From Magnetococcales bacterium WMHbinv6 (GTDB lineage: Bacteria; Pseudomonadota; Magnetococcia; Magnetococcales; Magnetaquicoccaceae), in NCBI GenBank assembly GCA_002753135.1, contig PDZV01000011.1, positions 1 to 64,000 on the forward strand: 64,000 nucleotides of DNA, in the 5' to 3' direction. This document shows positions 33,182-42,842 of the stretch, piece after piece (position 1 is the first letter of the stretch; every line of letters begins with the position of its first letter). Below the pieces are notes generated by a model. It saw only the letters and a program-made list of their open reading frames with translations, was not told the DNA's origin and made no database searches. The position numbers and the translations under genes were made by a program.

Positions 33182-34084
33182 TCAGGGGTTTACCGTCATC
33201 TCGATGACCGCCTGTGCCGAAGGCAGGGTAAGGCCCAGATCGCGCTGCAGGCGGGAGACCTCCAGGGTGGAGTGTTGCAGATAAATTTCCTCGTGCAGTC
33301 CGGCATCACGGTAGGAGCGGGCTTGTACCAACGCCGGATCGCAGCCGAGATGGCTGCAGATCTGCCGGGCAGCCTCGGCATAGCTTATATCCTGCAAGGC
33401 GGTGATCTGCCAGATGCCCCCCTGGCGGCGCTCGCCGATCAGGCGCAAAAGAGAGACCACGGAAGACAAGGCCACCGGGGCCATGACCACATCATGAAAC
33501 GGCTGGATGGCCCGTCCCTGCAGTAAATCATTTTTCCAACCCTGCAACAGGGCATCGTTTGCTGGCAGCACCTTGCTCAAGCGCACAATGGCCGTCTGCG
33601 GGCAGGCGGCCAGCAGGCGCTGTTCGGCGCTTGCTTTTTGTCGCCCGTATTCGCTGGTGGGCGAATAGGGCGCATCGGCAGCCACGTGCGGCTGTCGGCC
33701 ATCAAACACCCGATTGGTGGAGAGAAAAACGATAAAACAGCCCTCTGCCGCCAACCGTTCCGCCAACAACACCATGCGTTCCACATTGATCTGGTAAGAG
33801 TGTTCCGGTTCTCTGCGGCACTGATCCAGGCGGCAGACGGCGGCACACAGGTAGGCGGTGCCAAGCCCTGCAGGCAGCGACCAGCTGGCCGGATCGGCTT
33901 GCAGGTCCAGAGGGAGCAGCTGCGCGGTGGGTTGTTGCACGCGGCGGCTGGTGGCAAAAAAAGGTGTGCCCGCCTGTCGCAAGCAGGTGGCGAGAGCGCT
34001 GCCAATCACGCCATCGGCACCGACCAGCAACAGGCCCTGCCTGGTCTCTGATTGCGGGAGAGAGTACGTTGCAAAAGGGATCAT
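33182..34084 (-). CDS. RmlD-like NAD(P)-dependent sugar reductase
   Basis: A 300-residue extended SDR of the dTDP-4-dehydrorhamnose reductase type. The start GLLLVGADGVIGSALATCLRQAG is a GxxGxxG dinucleotide site; FLSTNRVFDG, the YGRQKASAEQ tyrosine-lysine pair and the segment ending in GIWQITALQDISYAEAARQI are typical of RmlD. These proteins reduce a 4-keto sugar on a nucleotide carrier. It is the last gene of a three-gene minus-strand unit that converges on the plus-strand cluster with a 23-base gap. No terminator with a T-run is visible between them. Confidence 0.78.
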   Translation of the reverse strand: MIPFATYSLPQSETRQGLLLVGADGVIGSALATCLRQAGTPFFATSRRVQQPTAQLLPLDLQADPASWSLPAGLGTAYLCAAVCRLDQCRREPEHSYQINVERMVLLAERLAAEGCFIVFLSTNRVFDGRQPHVAADAPYSPTSEYGRQKASAEQRLLAACPQTAIVRLSKVLPANDALLQGWKNDLLQGRAIQPFHDVVMAPVALSSVVSLLRLIGERRQGGIWQITALQDISYAEAARQICSHLGCDPALVQARSYRDAGLHEEIYLQHSTLEVSRLQRDLGLTLPSAQAVIEMTVNP

Positions 34085-34091
34085 CAGGCTG

Positions 34092-34757
34092 TTACTCGAA
34101 GTAGATAAATTCGTAGTCGCCGCTGTAGCCGAAATGGTTGTAGAGCCATATCCATTCGGCGGTATCGAAAAAGGATTCGCAGGTCAAAGCCCAGCATTGC
34201 AAATTGAACAGCTCTTGTTCGTTGCGATAGCTCTCCAACATCACGTAGCCGTTTTTGCCGACACGTTCAATTTCACGCAGGGCTGTCTGCAACTCAAACA
34301 GACGCAGATTATGCAGGGTTCCCAGAGAGATGACCAGATCAAACGCTTTGTCGCCGAACGGGTAGGGATCTTGTGCCTTGTAGTGAAACAGTTTGTCGCG
34401 AATCTCCTCTTTGGCGTTGGCCAGGGCGTGCCGGGAGATGTCAAAGCCAACCAGTTCGGCTTCCGGCAGCAGTTGTTGCAACTCGTAGAGCAGAAACCCT
34501 TTGCCAACGCCCACATCCAAAATTTTCGCCTTGGCGGGCAGTTGGTAGGTGTCGATCAAGGCTTGGGCCACCGGCTTCCAGCGACCCGGCATATAGCGAT
34601 AGCCGCCGTAACCGAAGCGGCGGTCACCATCCCAGTAGCGCTCTTCATACTCTTTGGCAACCTGCATGCAGAGGACTTTTTCGTCCTGCATGCGACCATG
34701 ATAATCCCGCTTGGTGGCAACATGCAGCGGGGTGACAAGATTGAGCAATCTGCCCAT
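34092..34757 (-). CDS. SAM-dependent methyltransferase of sugar cluster
   Basis: A 221-residue class I methyltransferase. Motif I is ILDVGVGKGFLLYELQ, followed by ELVGFDIS (acidic end of strand 2) and FDLVISLGTLHNL (motif II/III region). ATG 34757 has AAGGAG eleven bases upstream; the earlier TTG at 34766 would sit too close to it. The gene lies between a radical SAM gene upstream and an RmlD-like gene seven bases downstream. It probably methylates a sugar or a radical-SAM-modified intermediate. Confidence 0.82.
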   Translation of the reverse strand: MGRLLNLVTPLHVATKRDYHGRMQDEKVLCMQVAKEYEERYWDGDRRFGYGGYRYMPGRWKPVAQALIDTYQLPAKAKILDVGVGKGFLLYELQQLLPEAELVGFDISRHALANAKEEIRDKLFHYKAQDPYPFGDKAFDLVISLGTLHNLRLFELQTALREIERVGKNGYVMLESYRNEQELFNLQCWALTCESFFDTAEWIWLYNHFGYSGDYEFIYFE

Positions 34758-34838
34758 AGCCGTCAAAACTCCTTCATTGGCAAACAGGTGTCGGGGATGC
34801 TGACCGGTGGGCCGCGCATCGGCGCAACCGGCGACGAA

Positions 34839-35903
34839 TCAGACAAAAAAGCCATGTTCCGGATCGATGGAGAGCAGATCGAGAATTGCCAGATTTTTGC
34901 TGTGGGTAACGCAGTGATGGCGGCACGATTCCGAGGGGTTGAACTGGAATAATTTTTTCTTGTTCTCTTCCGAAAACCAAAACTCTTTGAAGGAGCGGTC
35001 CCGGATGGAGCCGAGCGTGCCCGCCTCGGTATAGGCTTTGTCCTGGCAGGTGTAGACGGTGGCATCGGCCCCGATCACGGTCAAAAACTGCAGAAAGGGG
35101 CACTGGGTATAGCTTTTATCGAAACGCTCTTCCAGTTCGTGGTAGTGATCGATGATGGTGAAACGGGCATCGTTCAAGGCTTTCGCCGCTTCAATTTGGG
35201 CAGAGGTTTCCTGCATGATCTGGCTGTGGTATTCGTTATTGTTGTGCCCTTCGTTGGCGATGACCACGCCGGAAAATTTGATATGGTTGACGCCCAATGA
35301 TTTGAGCAGGCGGCTGGTTTCCAGGATGTGGGTATAATTTTCGTGGGTGACGATAAAGCTGATGCCGAGAACGCAGCGATCCCCCATGGCGACAAAGGCG
35401 CGGATATTGTCGCACAATTTGCTGAAATCCCCCTCTTTGATGCCACGGAAACGGGCATAGCTGGCATCATCCCAGGCATCCAAAGAGATGCGAACCCAGG
35501 TGGCATGACGGGCCAGGGCCTCGGCCATTTTGCCTTTCAGGTTGGCCCCGTTGGTCAAGGTGGCCACCCGCACCCCGCCATTGGCCAATCGTTCGATCAT
35601 TTCCGGCAGATTTTTGTAGACCAGCGGATCGCCACCGCCGGAAAAGGTAACCGCCTTGACCCCCATGCTGATGCAATCATCGACAATTTCCGACATTTTT
35701 TCATAACTGAGCGACTCCCGCTCCACCATATCGGCCCCCAGTTGCAGATGATCGACCCGATAGGCGCAGTACCAGCAGTCATGGTTGCAGATATTGGTCG
35801 GTTTGATCCGAATATGCACCGGCGCACAGACGCTCTGCGTGCGCAAAGCGTCGATATGGTCGGAAAAGCGGAGAAATTTCAGGGAGCTGTACAATTTTTT
35901 CAT
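34839..35903 (-). CDS. Radical SAM/SPASM protein (second in cluster)
   Basis: A 354-residue radical SAM protein. The cluster motif is CNHDCWYC (C39, C43, C46); FSGGGDPLVY is the SAM-binding GGE-type motif. Late cysteines in QCPFLQFL, TVYTCQDKAY and SCRHHC are placed like SPASM auxiliary cluster ligands, and GSIRDRSFKEFWF matches the GNIxxxSFxxIW signature of that domain. It is similar in layout to the gene at 23276, which suggests paralogues with related substrates. It is the first gene of the minus-strand unit with the methyltransferase and RmlD-like reductase, divergent from the conflict-type locus at 36266. Confidence 0.87.
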   Translation of the reverse strand: MKKLYSSLKFLRFSDHIDALRTQSVCAPVHIRIKPTNICNHDCWYCAYRVDHLQLGADMVERESLSYEKMSEIVDDCISMGVKAVTFSGGGDPLVYKNLPEMIERLANGGVRVATLTNGANLKGKMAEALARHATWVRISLDAWDDASYARFRGIKEGDFSKLCDNIRAFVAMGDRCVLGISFIVTHENYTHILETSRLLKSLGVNHIKFSGVVIANEGHNNNEYHSQIMQETSAQIEAAKALNDARFTIIDHYHELEERFDKSYTQCPFLQFLTVIGADATVYTCQDKAYTEAGTLGSIRDRSFKEFWFSEENKKKLFQFNPSESCRHHCVTHSKNLAILDLLSIDPEHGFFV

Positions 35904-36265
35904 GATGATTGCTTTCTCTGGTTATCCTGCCAGGCATGGCCCCGGCTTAAGGTCTACATTTGCAATTTAATGCACAGGTGTGGAGGAAGGCAACAGAAAA
36001 CGTGGTTGCCCTGCCTGCAGCAGGGGGGGAGCTGTGGCGCAGACGATCCCTGACGGGGGCGCAACTGGAGCAATCGGGCAACCAACCAATACTCCCGTTG
36101 TTGCCATCCTGCAAAAAAAAGCGCACTGTTGGGCTGACTGTCTGGGGTAGCACTTTGGTGTCATTTGTCGTAGAATGGCATGGAACGACAGGTGGTATTT
36201 GTTCGATCTTTTGTATAGCTTATTGTTTTATTGATAAATTTCTATCTTTTCTGCTTGGGACAGCC
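35904..36265. promoter_or_regulatory. Divergent intergenic region between sugar and conflict-type loci
   Basis: These 362 bases hold no gene I accept. An open frame runs through it from 35960 into the phosphoesterase but reads like noncoding sequence. The last 80 bases before 36266 are AT-rich (TTTTGTATAGCTTATTG, TTTTATTGATAAATTTC), which fits a promoter for the phosphoesterase operon: a weak TTGTAT-N16-GATAAA pair can be drawn. Promoters for the radical SAM gene must lie at the other end. Confidence 0.4.
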
Positions 36266-38308
36266 ATGGCAAACCACTTTTCCCAGCCGCTGCGTTGGCT
36301 GCATCTGTCGGATCTTCATTTGGGGTCGCCAGGCAAAGAGGTTTGGTGGCAGACCAATGAGGATTTTGCCGTAAGTATTCAGAGCATGGTAAAACAGCGG
36401 GGTGCAGCACCAGACCTGCTGTTGCTGACCGGAGATATTACCCATCAGGGTAACCCCGATGGCTACTCCTTGTTCAAGGAGTTTTACGAGCGGCTTTGTC
36501 AATGGTTGGGTAATAGGCCGGTCATTATTCCGGTGCCGGGCAACCATGATTTACTGCGGCCAAAGAGCAAACTTGCGGCAAGAAATCTGCAAATTCTCGA
36601 TAATTTTGCCCAAGGTGATGCGGATGAGTTTATCAAGGAACTCAATAATGACCTGTGGAACCGCAAGGATGCCTCGTTCTTTATGCCGTTATTTCACCAC
36701 TATCAACAATGGCTGCAAGAGTATATTCAACCCGCATGGCAATCCGTCGGTATTAAACATCTTTTGTCCTTTTTTCCCGGTGATGTGCGGGTTGATATTG
36801 CCTTGCCGTACAAGCCACCTGTGACGGTGGTCGGGCTTAACTCGGCGTGGCGACATTTTACCGATCTGAACCCCGGTCAGTTGGAAATCTACCGCCAGCA
36901 GCAGCACCAACTACTGGTGAATCATGACTCTGCTGCCGCCAAATTATTGCTGCTGCACCATCCCTATTCATGGTTTTCGCCAATATCATCCACTTTTTTT
37001 CAGAGGGATATTTACCAGCCTGATCGCTATTTGGCCTGCCTGTTCGGGCATATGCACGAGGGGAATGCCACTGCGGTTGCCCAGTACGGCGGTAAACCGC
37101 GTCACTATTTTCAGGCCCCCTCCCTGTTTGGTTTGGAAAATTATGGTACGGCAACGGAAAAAAGGTCCATGGGTTATGCCTGGGGTGAGTTGGATGGAGA
37201 CGGATGTCTGCGCATTTGGCCGATGAAGCTGCATGTGACCACTAACCAGGAAATCAAGTTTGTTTATGACCAGGATTGCGGAGGGGGTAGCTCCACAGGC
37301 TTTTTGTTGCGGCAGTGCCAACCGTCAGCAACCCCGGAGCCAACTGCAGCCGCCGTCAGCCCACCGCCAATAAGTGACGGACAGAGCAGAATAGTGGAAG
37401 CAAGAGGGACTTCTTCGCGCCATGTGTCTGTCGTAGTTTATGCCGAAGCAGCCAAAAAAGAGGAACCAAAACCGCTGCTGCGGGATGGCGCGGCGATGTT
37501 TATTGCTTTCAAGAACAAATTGGAAAAGCTGTTCGCTTCTGCTCCTGCAGCCCTACAGCTCTGCAGTAAAAAACTGGGCAAAGAGCAGGCAGCGGATGCA
37601 CAGGTTCCACTCATACCGGTGGAGCCGTTAGTGGACGGTTTGCTGGCATTAGGGTTTCCCGAGGTCAAGGATATTCTGCTGGCAGCACAAAGAGAGTTGG
37701 CAGAACAGGATCCAGATGCTGAAAAGGTGATCAAAAAAATCAGCCGTTTGATCCTGCCCTGGTTGCTGGTCTTTTGGCGTTTTTCGCCCCAAAAACCGAT
37801 AGAATGGATAGAGCAAGGCATTTTGGCCAATGTGTTGCCGATTCCGGCGGGTATCTCTTCGATGGCTGAGTTGATCATGGCCGGTTTGGATCACCGGGAG
37901 GTGACCTGGCAGGCTATACACTCTTTTCCCGTGAGTAAGTTTCTCATAGATATGGAATTTTTGCCGGAAGGGGGGATCAGCAACAGCACTCAAAAAGATC
38001 TGGAAATCATCCGCACGGATCTCTACAAGCGGATTGAAATACCTGGCAATGTAAAAACGATTGCTGAACAAGATCGGGCAATTAATACGCAATTGGAATT
38101 CCTGTTCCAAAAAGGGGTACGTTACTACCTGATTTGTGCAGCCATGACAGGTGATACGAAATCTGATCAGCGTTTTCAGGCTCGGATTGCCGCGATTCAA
38201 CAACAGTATCCGATTGTTGCGCTCGTAGGATTGAACCGGGATTTGATAGATTTTGACCAAAGATTATTTAACGAAATTAGGGAATTATTGGTTACGGAGG
38301 ATGTATGA
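36266..38308 (+). CDS. Calcineurin-like metallophosphoesterase with unknown C-terminal region (conflict-type locus)
   Basis: A 680-residue protein. The N-terminal third is a calcineurin-fold phosphoesterase with all metal motifs: LSDLHLG (D16, H18), LLTGDITHQGN (D57), VPGNHD (N93, H94, D95), LLLHHPYSWF and FGHMHEGN. A low-complexity proline-rich link follows, then an unrecognised C-terminal region (about 400-680), partly hydrophobic (LILPWLLVFWRF) and ending in an alpha/beta stretch. ATG 36266 has GGGA five bases upstream. The stop overlaps the MoxR gene as ATGA. Calcineurin-like phosphoesterases occur as effectors or regulators beside MoxR-vWA systems; nucleic-acid or nucleotide cleavage here is an inference. 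Confidence 0.82.
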   Translation: MANHFSQPLRWLHLSDLHLGSPGKEVWWQTNEDFAVSIQSMVKQRGAAPDLLLLTGDITHQGNPDGYSLFKEFYERLCQWLGNRPVIIPVPGNHDLLRPKSKLAARNLQILDNFAQGDADEFIKELNNDLWNRKDASFFMPLFHHYQQWLQEYIQPAWQSVGIKHLLSFFPGDVRVDIALPYKPPVTVVGLNSAWRHFTDLNPGQLEIYRQQQHQLLVNHDSAAAKLLLLHHPYSWFSPISSTFFQRDIYQPDRYLACLFGHMHEGNATAVAQYGGKPRHYFQAPSLFGLENYGTATEKRSMGYAWGELDGDGCLRIWPMKLHVTTNQEIKFVYDQDCGGGSSTGFLLRQCQPSATPEPTAAAVSPPPISDGQSRIVEARGTSSRHVSVVVYAEAAKKEEPKPLLRDGAAMFIAFKNKLEKLFASAPAALQLCSKKLGKEQAADAQVPLIPVEPLVDGLLALGFPEVKDILLAAQRELAEQDPDAEKVIKKISRLILPWLLVFWRFSPQKPIEWIEQGILANVLPIPAGISSMAELIMAGLDHREVTWQAIHSFPVSKFLIDMEFLPEGGISNSTQKDLEIIRTDLYKRIEIPGNVKTIAEQDRAINTQLEFLFQKGVRYYLICAAMTGDTKSDQRFQARIAAIQQQYPIVALVGLNRDLIDFDQRLFNEIRELLVTEDV

Positions 38309-39330
38309 GCAACCCCTATTTGATACCGATGCCGGAAGAGATGTCACTGCCGTTGCGGGTGGAGTTGGCCGGGGCGCAGCGGGTGATGGACCGGGTCCAT
38401 TTGATGGGCAGGGGGGAGATGTTGGCCGTCAATGCCGCCATCGCTGCCGGACGGCCCTTGCTGGTGCGTGGTGAGCCGGGCATTGGCAAAAGCCAGATGG
38501 CCCGTGCTGCCGCCAAGCTGTTGGGGCGGGTGTTTGTCAAACATGTCATCGACTCCCGCTCGGAATCCCGCGATCTGCTCTATCACTACGATGCCGTGCG
38601 CCGTCTCGCCGATGCCCAGGTGGTCGGGGCATTGGGTGAGAGTGGCGAGGCCAAATGGCAGGAGGTGCAGGCGAGGCTCGACTTGAGCCGTTATGTGCAG
38701 CCGGGGCCGTTGTGGTGGGCTTTCGATTGGCAAAATGCTCTGCTGCAGGCAGAAAAAAGCAACAGTCAACCACCACCGCAGCCCGATGGCGGCGATTGGC
38801 AAAAGGGGGCGGTGCTGTTGCTTGATGAAATCGACAAGGCAGAAACCGAATTGCCAAACGGGTTGTTGGAAGCGCTGGGCAACCGCTCTTTTACCCCCTT
38901 GGGGCAGAGCCTCCCGGTCAGTGCCGGCGATTCCCTGCCGCTGGTGATCATCACCACCAACGAAGAGCGTGCCTTGCCGGATGCCTTCATGCGGCGCTGT
39001 CTGGTGCTGCGCCTTGGACTGCCGGGTAGTGACGGTGAGCTGAAAAACTTTCTGATTGCCCGTGGCGAGGCCCATTTCAACAGCGCATCGTCGTCTATTG
39101 CCCAAGATGTGTTGCAGGAGGCAGCAGAATTGCTGGCCCGCCATCGGCGCGAGTCGCTCAAGGCCCAGGTTACCCCGTTGCCGGGCCAGGCCGAATATCT
39201 GGATCTGTTGCGTGCCGTGTTGGGGTTGAGCAGTGAAAGCAAGGGGCAGTTGGCCCTGCTCAAGCAGGTGGGTGAGTTCACCCTGAAGAAAAATATGGCC
39301 TGGGATGCCTCTGCCATGGGCAGCCATTGA
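38305..39330 (+). CDS. MoxR-type AAA+ ATPase
   Basis: A 341-residue AAA+ ATPase. Walker A is GEPGIGKS (56-63), Walker B is GAVLLLDEIDKAE, sensor 1 is TTNEERALPDAFMRR with the arginine-finger segment. MoxR ATPases act with vWA-domain partners to remodel or activate client proteins using ATP. It overlaps the phosphoesterase gene as ATGA and the next gene as TGATG, so the three are made together. The next product carries a vWA-like segment, which supplies the expected partner. Confidence 0.88.
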   Translation: MSNPYLIPMPEEMSLPLRVELAGAQRVMDRVHLMGRGEMLAVNAAIAAGRPLLVRGEPGIGKSQMARAAAKLLGRVFVKHVIDSRSESRDLLYHYDAVRRLADAQVVGALGESGEAKWQEVQARLDLSRYVQPGPLWWAFDWQNALLQAEKSNSQPPPQPDGGDWQKGAVLLLDEIDKAETELPNGLLEALGNRSFTPLGQSLPVSAGDSLPLVIITTNEERALPDAFMRRCLVLRLGLPGSDGELKNFLIARGEAHFNSASSSIAQDVLQEAAELLARHRRESLKAQVTPLPGQAEYLDLLRAVLGLSSESKGQLALLKQVGEFTLKKNMAWDASAMGSH

Positions 39331-42300
39331 TGCTCAGGCCGGAAAGCCGATTGCCCCAGGCCGGGGGAGGGTATGCTGATCTGCTGCGTGCCTTGCAAAT
39401 GGGTGGGGAGGAGTCGCTGTCGACCATGGCGGCTTTGCTGGGTTTTGTCCAGCAACCCCCACCGCCACCGTTGCCGGAAAAGAGCGCCTCCCCCGTGAGC
39501 GAACCGCCAACCACGGCGGAACCGGTCCAGCCAAAGAAGGGCTACCCGCAAAATCTTGCCCCGCTTCCGTTGTGGCGCTTGCAACAGTTTGAGGCCCGAG
39601 AACCGTTGACGATTGATAATACGGTCAAAGAGGAGGGGAAGGATACCCGGCCTCATGCTGCCCCGAACTGTCAGCCGTTGTTTGCCTGGAACCGTTTGGC
39701 CCCCCGTCTCCGGCAGCGATTTACCGAGTTGATTGTGGGGCGTGATCCCGATTTCGACAAAATCATCGCCCGCATCAGCCGAGGCCAAGAGCTGCACCCT
39801 ATTCCTTGTCGGCTGCGGCGACGTTGGGGGCGGGGGGTGCAGATCATTTTGGACCGTTCACAGCGGCTGGCTCCTTTACAGGCCGATCTGGATCAAGCGG
39901 CTGGGCAACTGGCTCGTTTGTTTCCACACCGTGCGGTGGAATATGCCATGGTGTGGGAACAGCAGCCAGAACCCCTGCGGGTAGGGAGTAATGGGCAATG
40001 TTCCTCCTATCAGCTGCCGGAAGCAGGTACTTTGGTAGTAGTGTTGGGGGACATGGGGTTTTTTGCCGCCGAAGGGAGCGGCACCCAGCGCCAGTGGCAA
40101 CGGTTGGGACATCGCCTGCAGCAGCAGGGATGCCGGACGATGGTACTCAACCCCTGTCCCGAGGATCGCTGGTTACCGGAACGGTTGCCGAGTTGGACCA
40201 TGCTACCCCTGCTGGTCGGCAAACGGGGCGCACCGCCCACGGCGGAAGAGCTGCAGGCACGGGCCGAACGATTGTTGTGCCACCTCTCCCCGGCCATTCG
40301 CATCGAGCCGGGCTTGTTGCGGGCGGTGCGCGCACTGCTGGGCACGGAGGCTGATCACGGCACCGAAGTGGATGCCTGGAACCATCCGGCCATGGCCGGG
40401 CGCAACCGTGTGGCGGGCGTTCTGCATCCACAAGAGGCTGAACGACTACGCCAAGTTTTTGCCGGGCTGGAGCTTGCGAGACAACAGGCGGTGGTCCTTT
40501 GCCTGCAGCAGTGGCGCAGTGGCTTGGACAAGGAGATCTGGTTTGAAGAGTTGCTGAAACTGCAACCAGAGCAACTTCCGGAATCCATCCGCAACAACGA
40601 TTGGCTGGCAGCAAAAAGTTTCTTCATGAACATTGTCCCCCAAGAGGGAACACAGGGAGATGAGTCACTGTTAGATTGGTTTGTACGGGTAGACCGGCGG
40701 GCTTCGGCAGACTTTTATCAGGGGGAGGATCAGCAGCTACGCCTGGCCCTGCAACGACTGAATCTGGCCGCCTTGGGCGAAAGTGGCAGTGCGGAGGTGC
40801 GGGCAGGCTTTGACCTGCGCTTGATGCCCAAGGTGCGGGAGCAACCCCTGCTGCTCTCCTTGTCCCATCAAGGCAAGCAGATCATTCTGGGTGATGCGGC
40901 AGCGGAGGGAAGCCTGCTGGGGGCAATTCGCAGTTGTCAGGATAAAGTGTTGGTTGGGCGTGTGTTGCCAGGAAGCTCAGAAGCGGCAGAGAACTTTTGG
41001 CAAGGCGGCAAGGCTCCTTCCTGGGCCGATGCCTGGGGGTGGGATACGTTTGGGGCGTGGGTGGAGTTTGTTGTGGGTGAGGTGCGCCAGCGTATGCGCT
41101 GGATACCGGCGGGTAGCTTTATGATGGGTTCGCCGGAAAGTGAGCTAGAGCGCAATAACAATGAGGGTCCCCAACATCGCGTTAGCTTTCATCAGGGTTA
41201 TTGGCTCTTTGATACTACCTGTACCCAAGCTTTATGGCAGGTTGTGATGGGTGAGAATCCAAGTCGATTCCGTTCTCCAGATCGGCCAGTGGAAAGTGTC
41301 AATTTCATGGATGTGCAAAAGTTTCTCCGAAGGATCGGAGAACGTTTATCCAGAATCGACTTGACTTTGCCTAATGAGGCTCAGTGGGAATATGCCTGTC
41401 GAGCTAATACTCATACTGCATATAATTTAGGTGATTCTATCACGAAGAAACAAATAAATTTCGATAGTATGAACGGTACTGTGCCTGTGGCATCTCTTCC
41501 GCCCAATCCGTGGGGGTTGTACGAGATGCACGGTAATATATGGGAGTGGTGTCAAGATAGCTGGCATAATTCTTACGAAGGCGCACCCAATGATGGTTCT
41601 ACATGGCACATCAGAGCCGCAATGTCAGAGGAGAAGCGAGTTATACGTGGTGGTTCCTGGCGCGATTCAATGCCTAGTGTGCAAACTACCACGCGCAGTA
41701 GGCTTGATCCACGACGACGCAATAGTTACCTAGGCTTTCGCTGTGTCCGAATGCCAATAAGCCAAGCAAGCGGGCAAGTTACGGAGCCGCAGTTGGCGGT
41801 ACCGGAACAGCAATTAGTGTACCAGACAACACGTTCTGCAGCAGTCGCCGCGACTCTTTTGGATCTGCAAGGGGATGCCAAGAGGAGGCGCTGCCAGATT
41901 CCGGGTGGATATTCTTTTCAGGTGCAAAGCGACAGCGAAACCCTCACCTTTACCCGTTACAGCAAACCGTCTTGGGCCGAGGCAATCGGGCGGGACCGTT
42001 ATGGCTTGTGGGTGAGCTTTACCCTGCCCGGTGAATCTTATCCTCCGGTGAGTCAAAAATTGCGCTGGATACCCCCAGGGCGTTTCATGATGGGTTCACC
42101 GGAGGAAGAGCCAGGAAGAGAGCAGAGTGAAGGGCCGCAGCATGAGGTAACCTTGCGGCAAGGATTCTGGCTTTTTGATACTCCTTGCACCCAGGCTTTG
42201 TGGCAGGCGGTGATGGGCAACAATCCGAGTCGCTTCCGATCAGCTTTCCGTCCCGTGGAGGCAGTCAGTTTTGATGATGCTAATAAATTTATTGATAAAA

Positions 42301-42827
42301 TCAATGAGAAACTTCCCGGTTTGTCCCTGTTTTTGCCCAGCGAGGCACAATGGGAATATGCCTGCCGCGCCGGGACAAGCAGCGCTCTTTATACCGGCCC
42401 GCTTGACATTTTAGGAGAAAACAGTGCCCCTGCCTTGGAAAAAATAGCTTGGTATGGTGGCAACAGTGGCCTAGAGTTTGATCTGAAAAATGGGGTCAAC
42501 AGCCATGATTGGCCAGAAAAATATCATCCGCACCAACAGGCTGGTTCCCACCCGGTTGCTTTGCAAGAGCCGAATGGTTGGGGACTGTATGATATGCTGG
42601 GCAACGTGCGGGAATGGTGTGCTGATGTGTGGCAGCCATCCTATCAACAGGCCCCGTTGGATGGCTCGGCATGGCCGGGTGCTGGCGAAGGCAATAATAT
42701 GCGCCATTGCAAACGCGGTGGGGCGTGGATTGATTTTGCACGCTGTATTCGTGCTGCCTATCGCAGTTATGGCGAATCTGCTGTTGGCAACAGCTATACT
42801 GGTTTTCGCTGTGCCCGTCTCCCCTGA
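39330..42827 (+). CDS. Degenerate-vWA protein with two FGE/C-type-lectin modules
   Basis: A 1165-residue fusion. Residues about 1-560 resemble the SAV_2336-type partner of MoxR ATPases: RGVQIILDRSQRLAPLQ stands where a vWA metal site would be, with GTLVVVLGDMGFFA and GCRTMVLNPCPEDRW later. Residues about 575-810 and 889-1164 are two formylglycine-generating-enzyme-type modules (MRWIPAGSFMMGSP, ALWQVVMGENPSRF, LPNEAQWEYACRA, NIWEWC, GGSW, GFRCVRM, and matching motifs in the second). Neither has the catalytic cysteine pair of true sulphatase-modifying enzymes, so they are likely ligand-binding lectin-like folds. TTG 39327 is possible, but ATG 39330 in a TGATG overlap is chosen. The likely job is target recognition for the MoxR-centred system. 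Confidence 0.8.
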   Translation: MLRPESRLPQAGGGYADLLRALQMGGEESLSTMAALLGFVQQPPPPPLPEKSASPVSEPPTTAEPVQPKKGYPQNLAPLPLWRLQQFEAREPLTIDNTVKEEGKDTRPHAAPNCQPLFAWNRLAPRLRQRFTELIVGRDPDFDKIIARISRGQELHPIPCRLRRRWGRGVQIILDRSQRLAPLQADLDQAAGQLARLFPHRAVEYAMVWEQQPEPLRVGSNGQCSSYQLPEAGTLVVVLGDMGFFAAEGSGTQRQWQRLGHRLQQQGCRTMVLNPCPEDRWLPERLPSWTMLPLLVGKRGAPPTAEELQARAERLLCHLSPAIRIEPGLLRAVRALLGTEADHGTEVDAWNHPAMAGRNRVAGVLHPQEAERLRQVFAGLELARQQAVVLCLQQWRSGLDKEIWFEELLKLQPEQLPESIRNNDWLAAKSFFMNIVPQEGTQGDESLLDWFVRVDRRASADFYQGEDQQLRLALQRLNLAALGESGSAEVRAGFDLRLMPKVREQPLLLSLSHQGKQIILGDAAAEGSLLGAIRSCQDKVLVGRVLPGSSEAAENFWQGGKAPSWADAWGWDTFGAWVEFVVGEVRQRMRWIPAGSFMMGSPESELERNNNEGPQHRVSFHQGYWLFDTTCTQALWQVVMGENPSRFRSPDRPVESVNFMDVQKFLRRIGERLSRIDLTLPNEAQWEYACRANTHTAYNLGDSITKKQINFDSMNGTVPVASLPPNPWGLYEMHGNIWEWCQDSWHNSYEGAPNDGSTWHIRAAMSEEKRVIRGGSWRDSMPSVQTTTRSRLDPRRRNSYLGFRCVRMPISQASGQVTEPQLAVPEQQLVYQTTRSAAVAATLLDLQGDAKRRRCQIPGGYSFQVQSDSETLTFTRYSKPSWAEAIGRDRYGLWVSFTLPGESYPPVSQKLRWIPPGRFMMGSPEEEPGREQSEGPQHEVTLRQGFWLFDTPCTQALWQAVMGNNPSRFRSAFRPVEAVSFDDANKFIDKINEKLPGLSLFLPSEAQWEYACRAGTSSALYTGPLDILGENSAPALEKIAWYGGNSGLEFDLKNGVNSHDWPEKYHPHQQAGSHPVALQEPNGWGLYDMLGNVREWCADVWQPSYQQAPLDGSAWPGAGEGNNMRHCKRGGAWIDFARCIRAAYRSYGESAVGNSYTGFRCARLP

Positions 42828-42842
42828 ACCCAGGCTGCAGCC

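Noticed and set aside
35960-36265. Upstream extension of the phosphoesterase frame
   Set aside because: The added 102 residues do not look like protein, and the calcineurin domain begins right after ATG 36266, which has a ribosome site.
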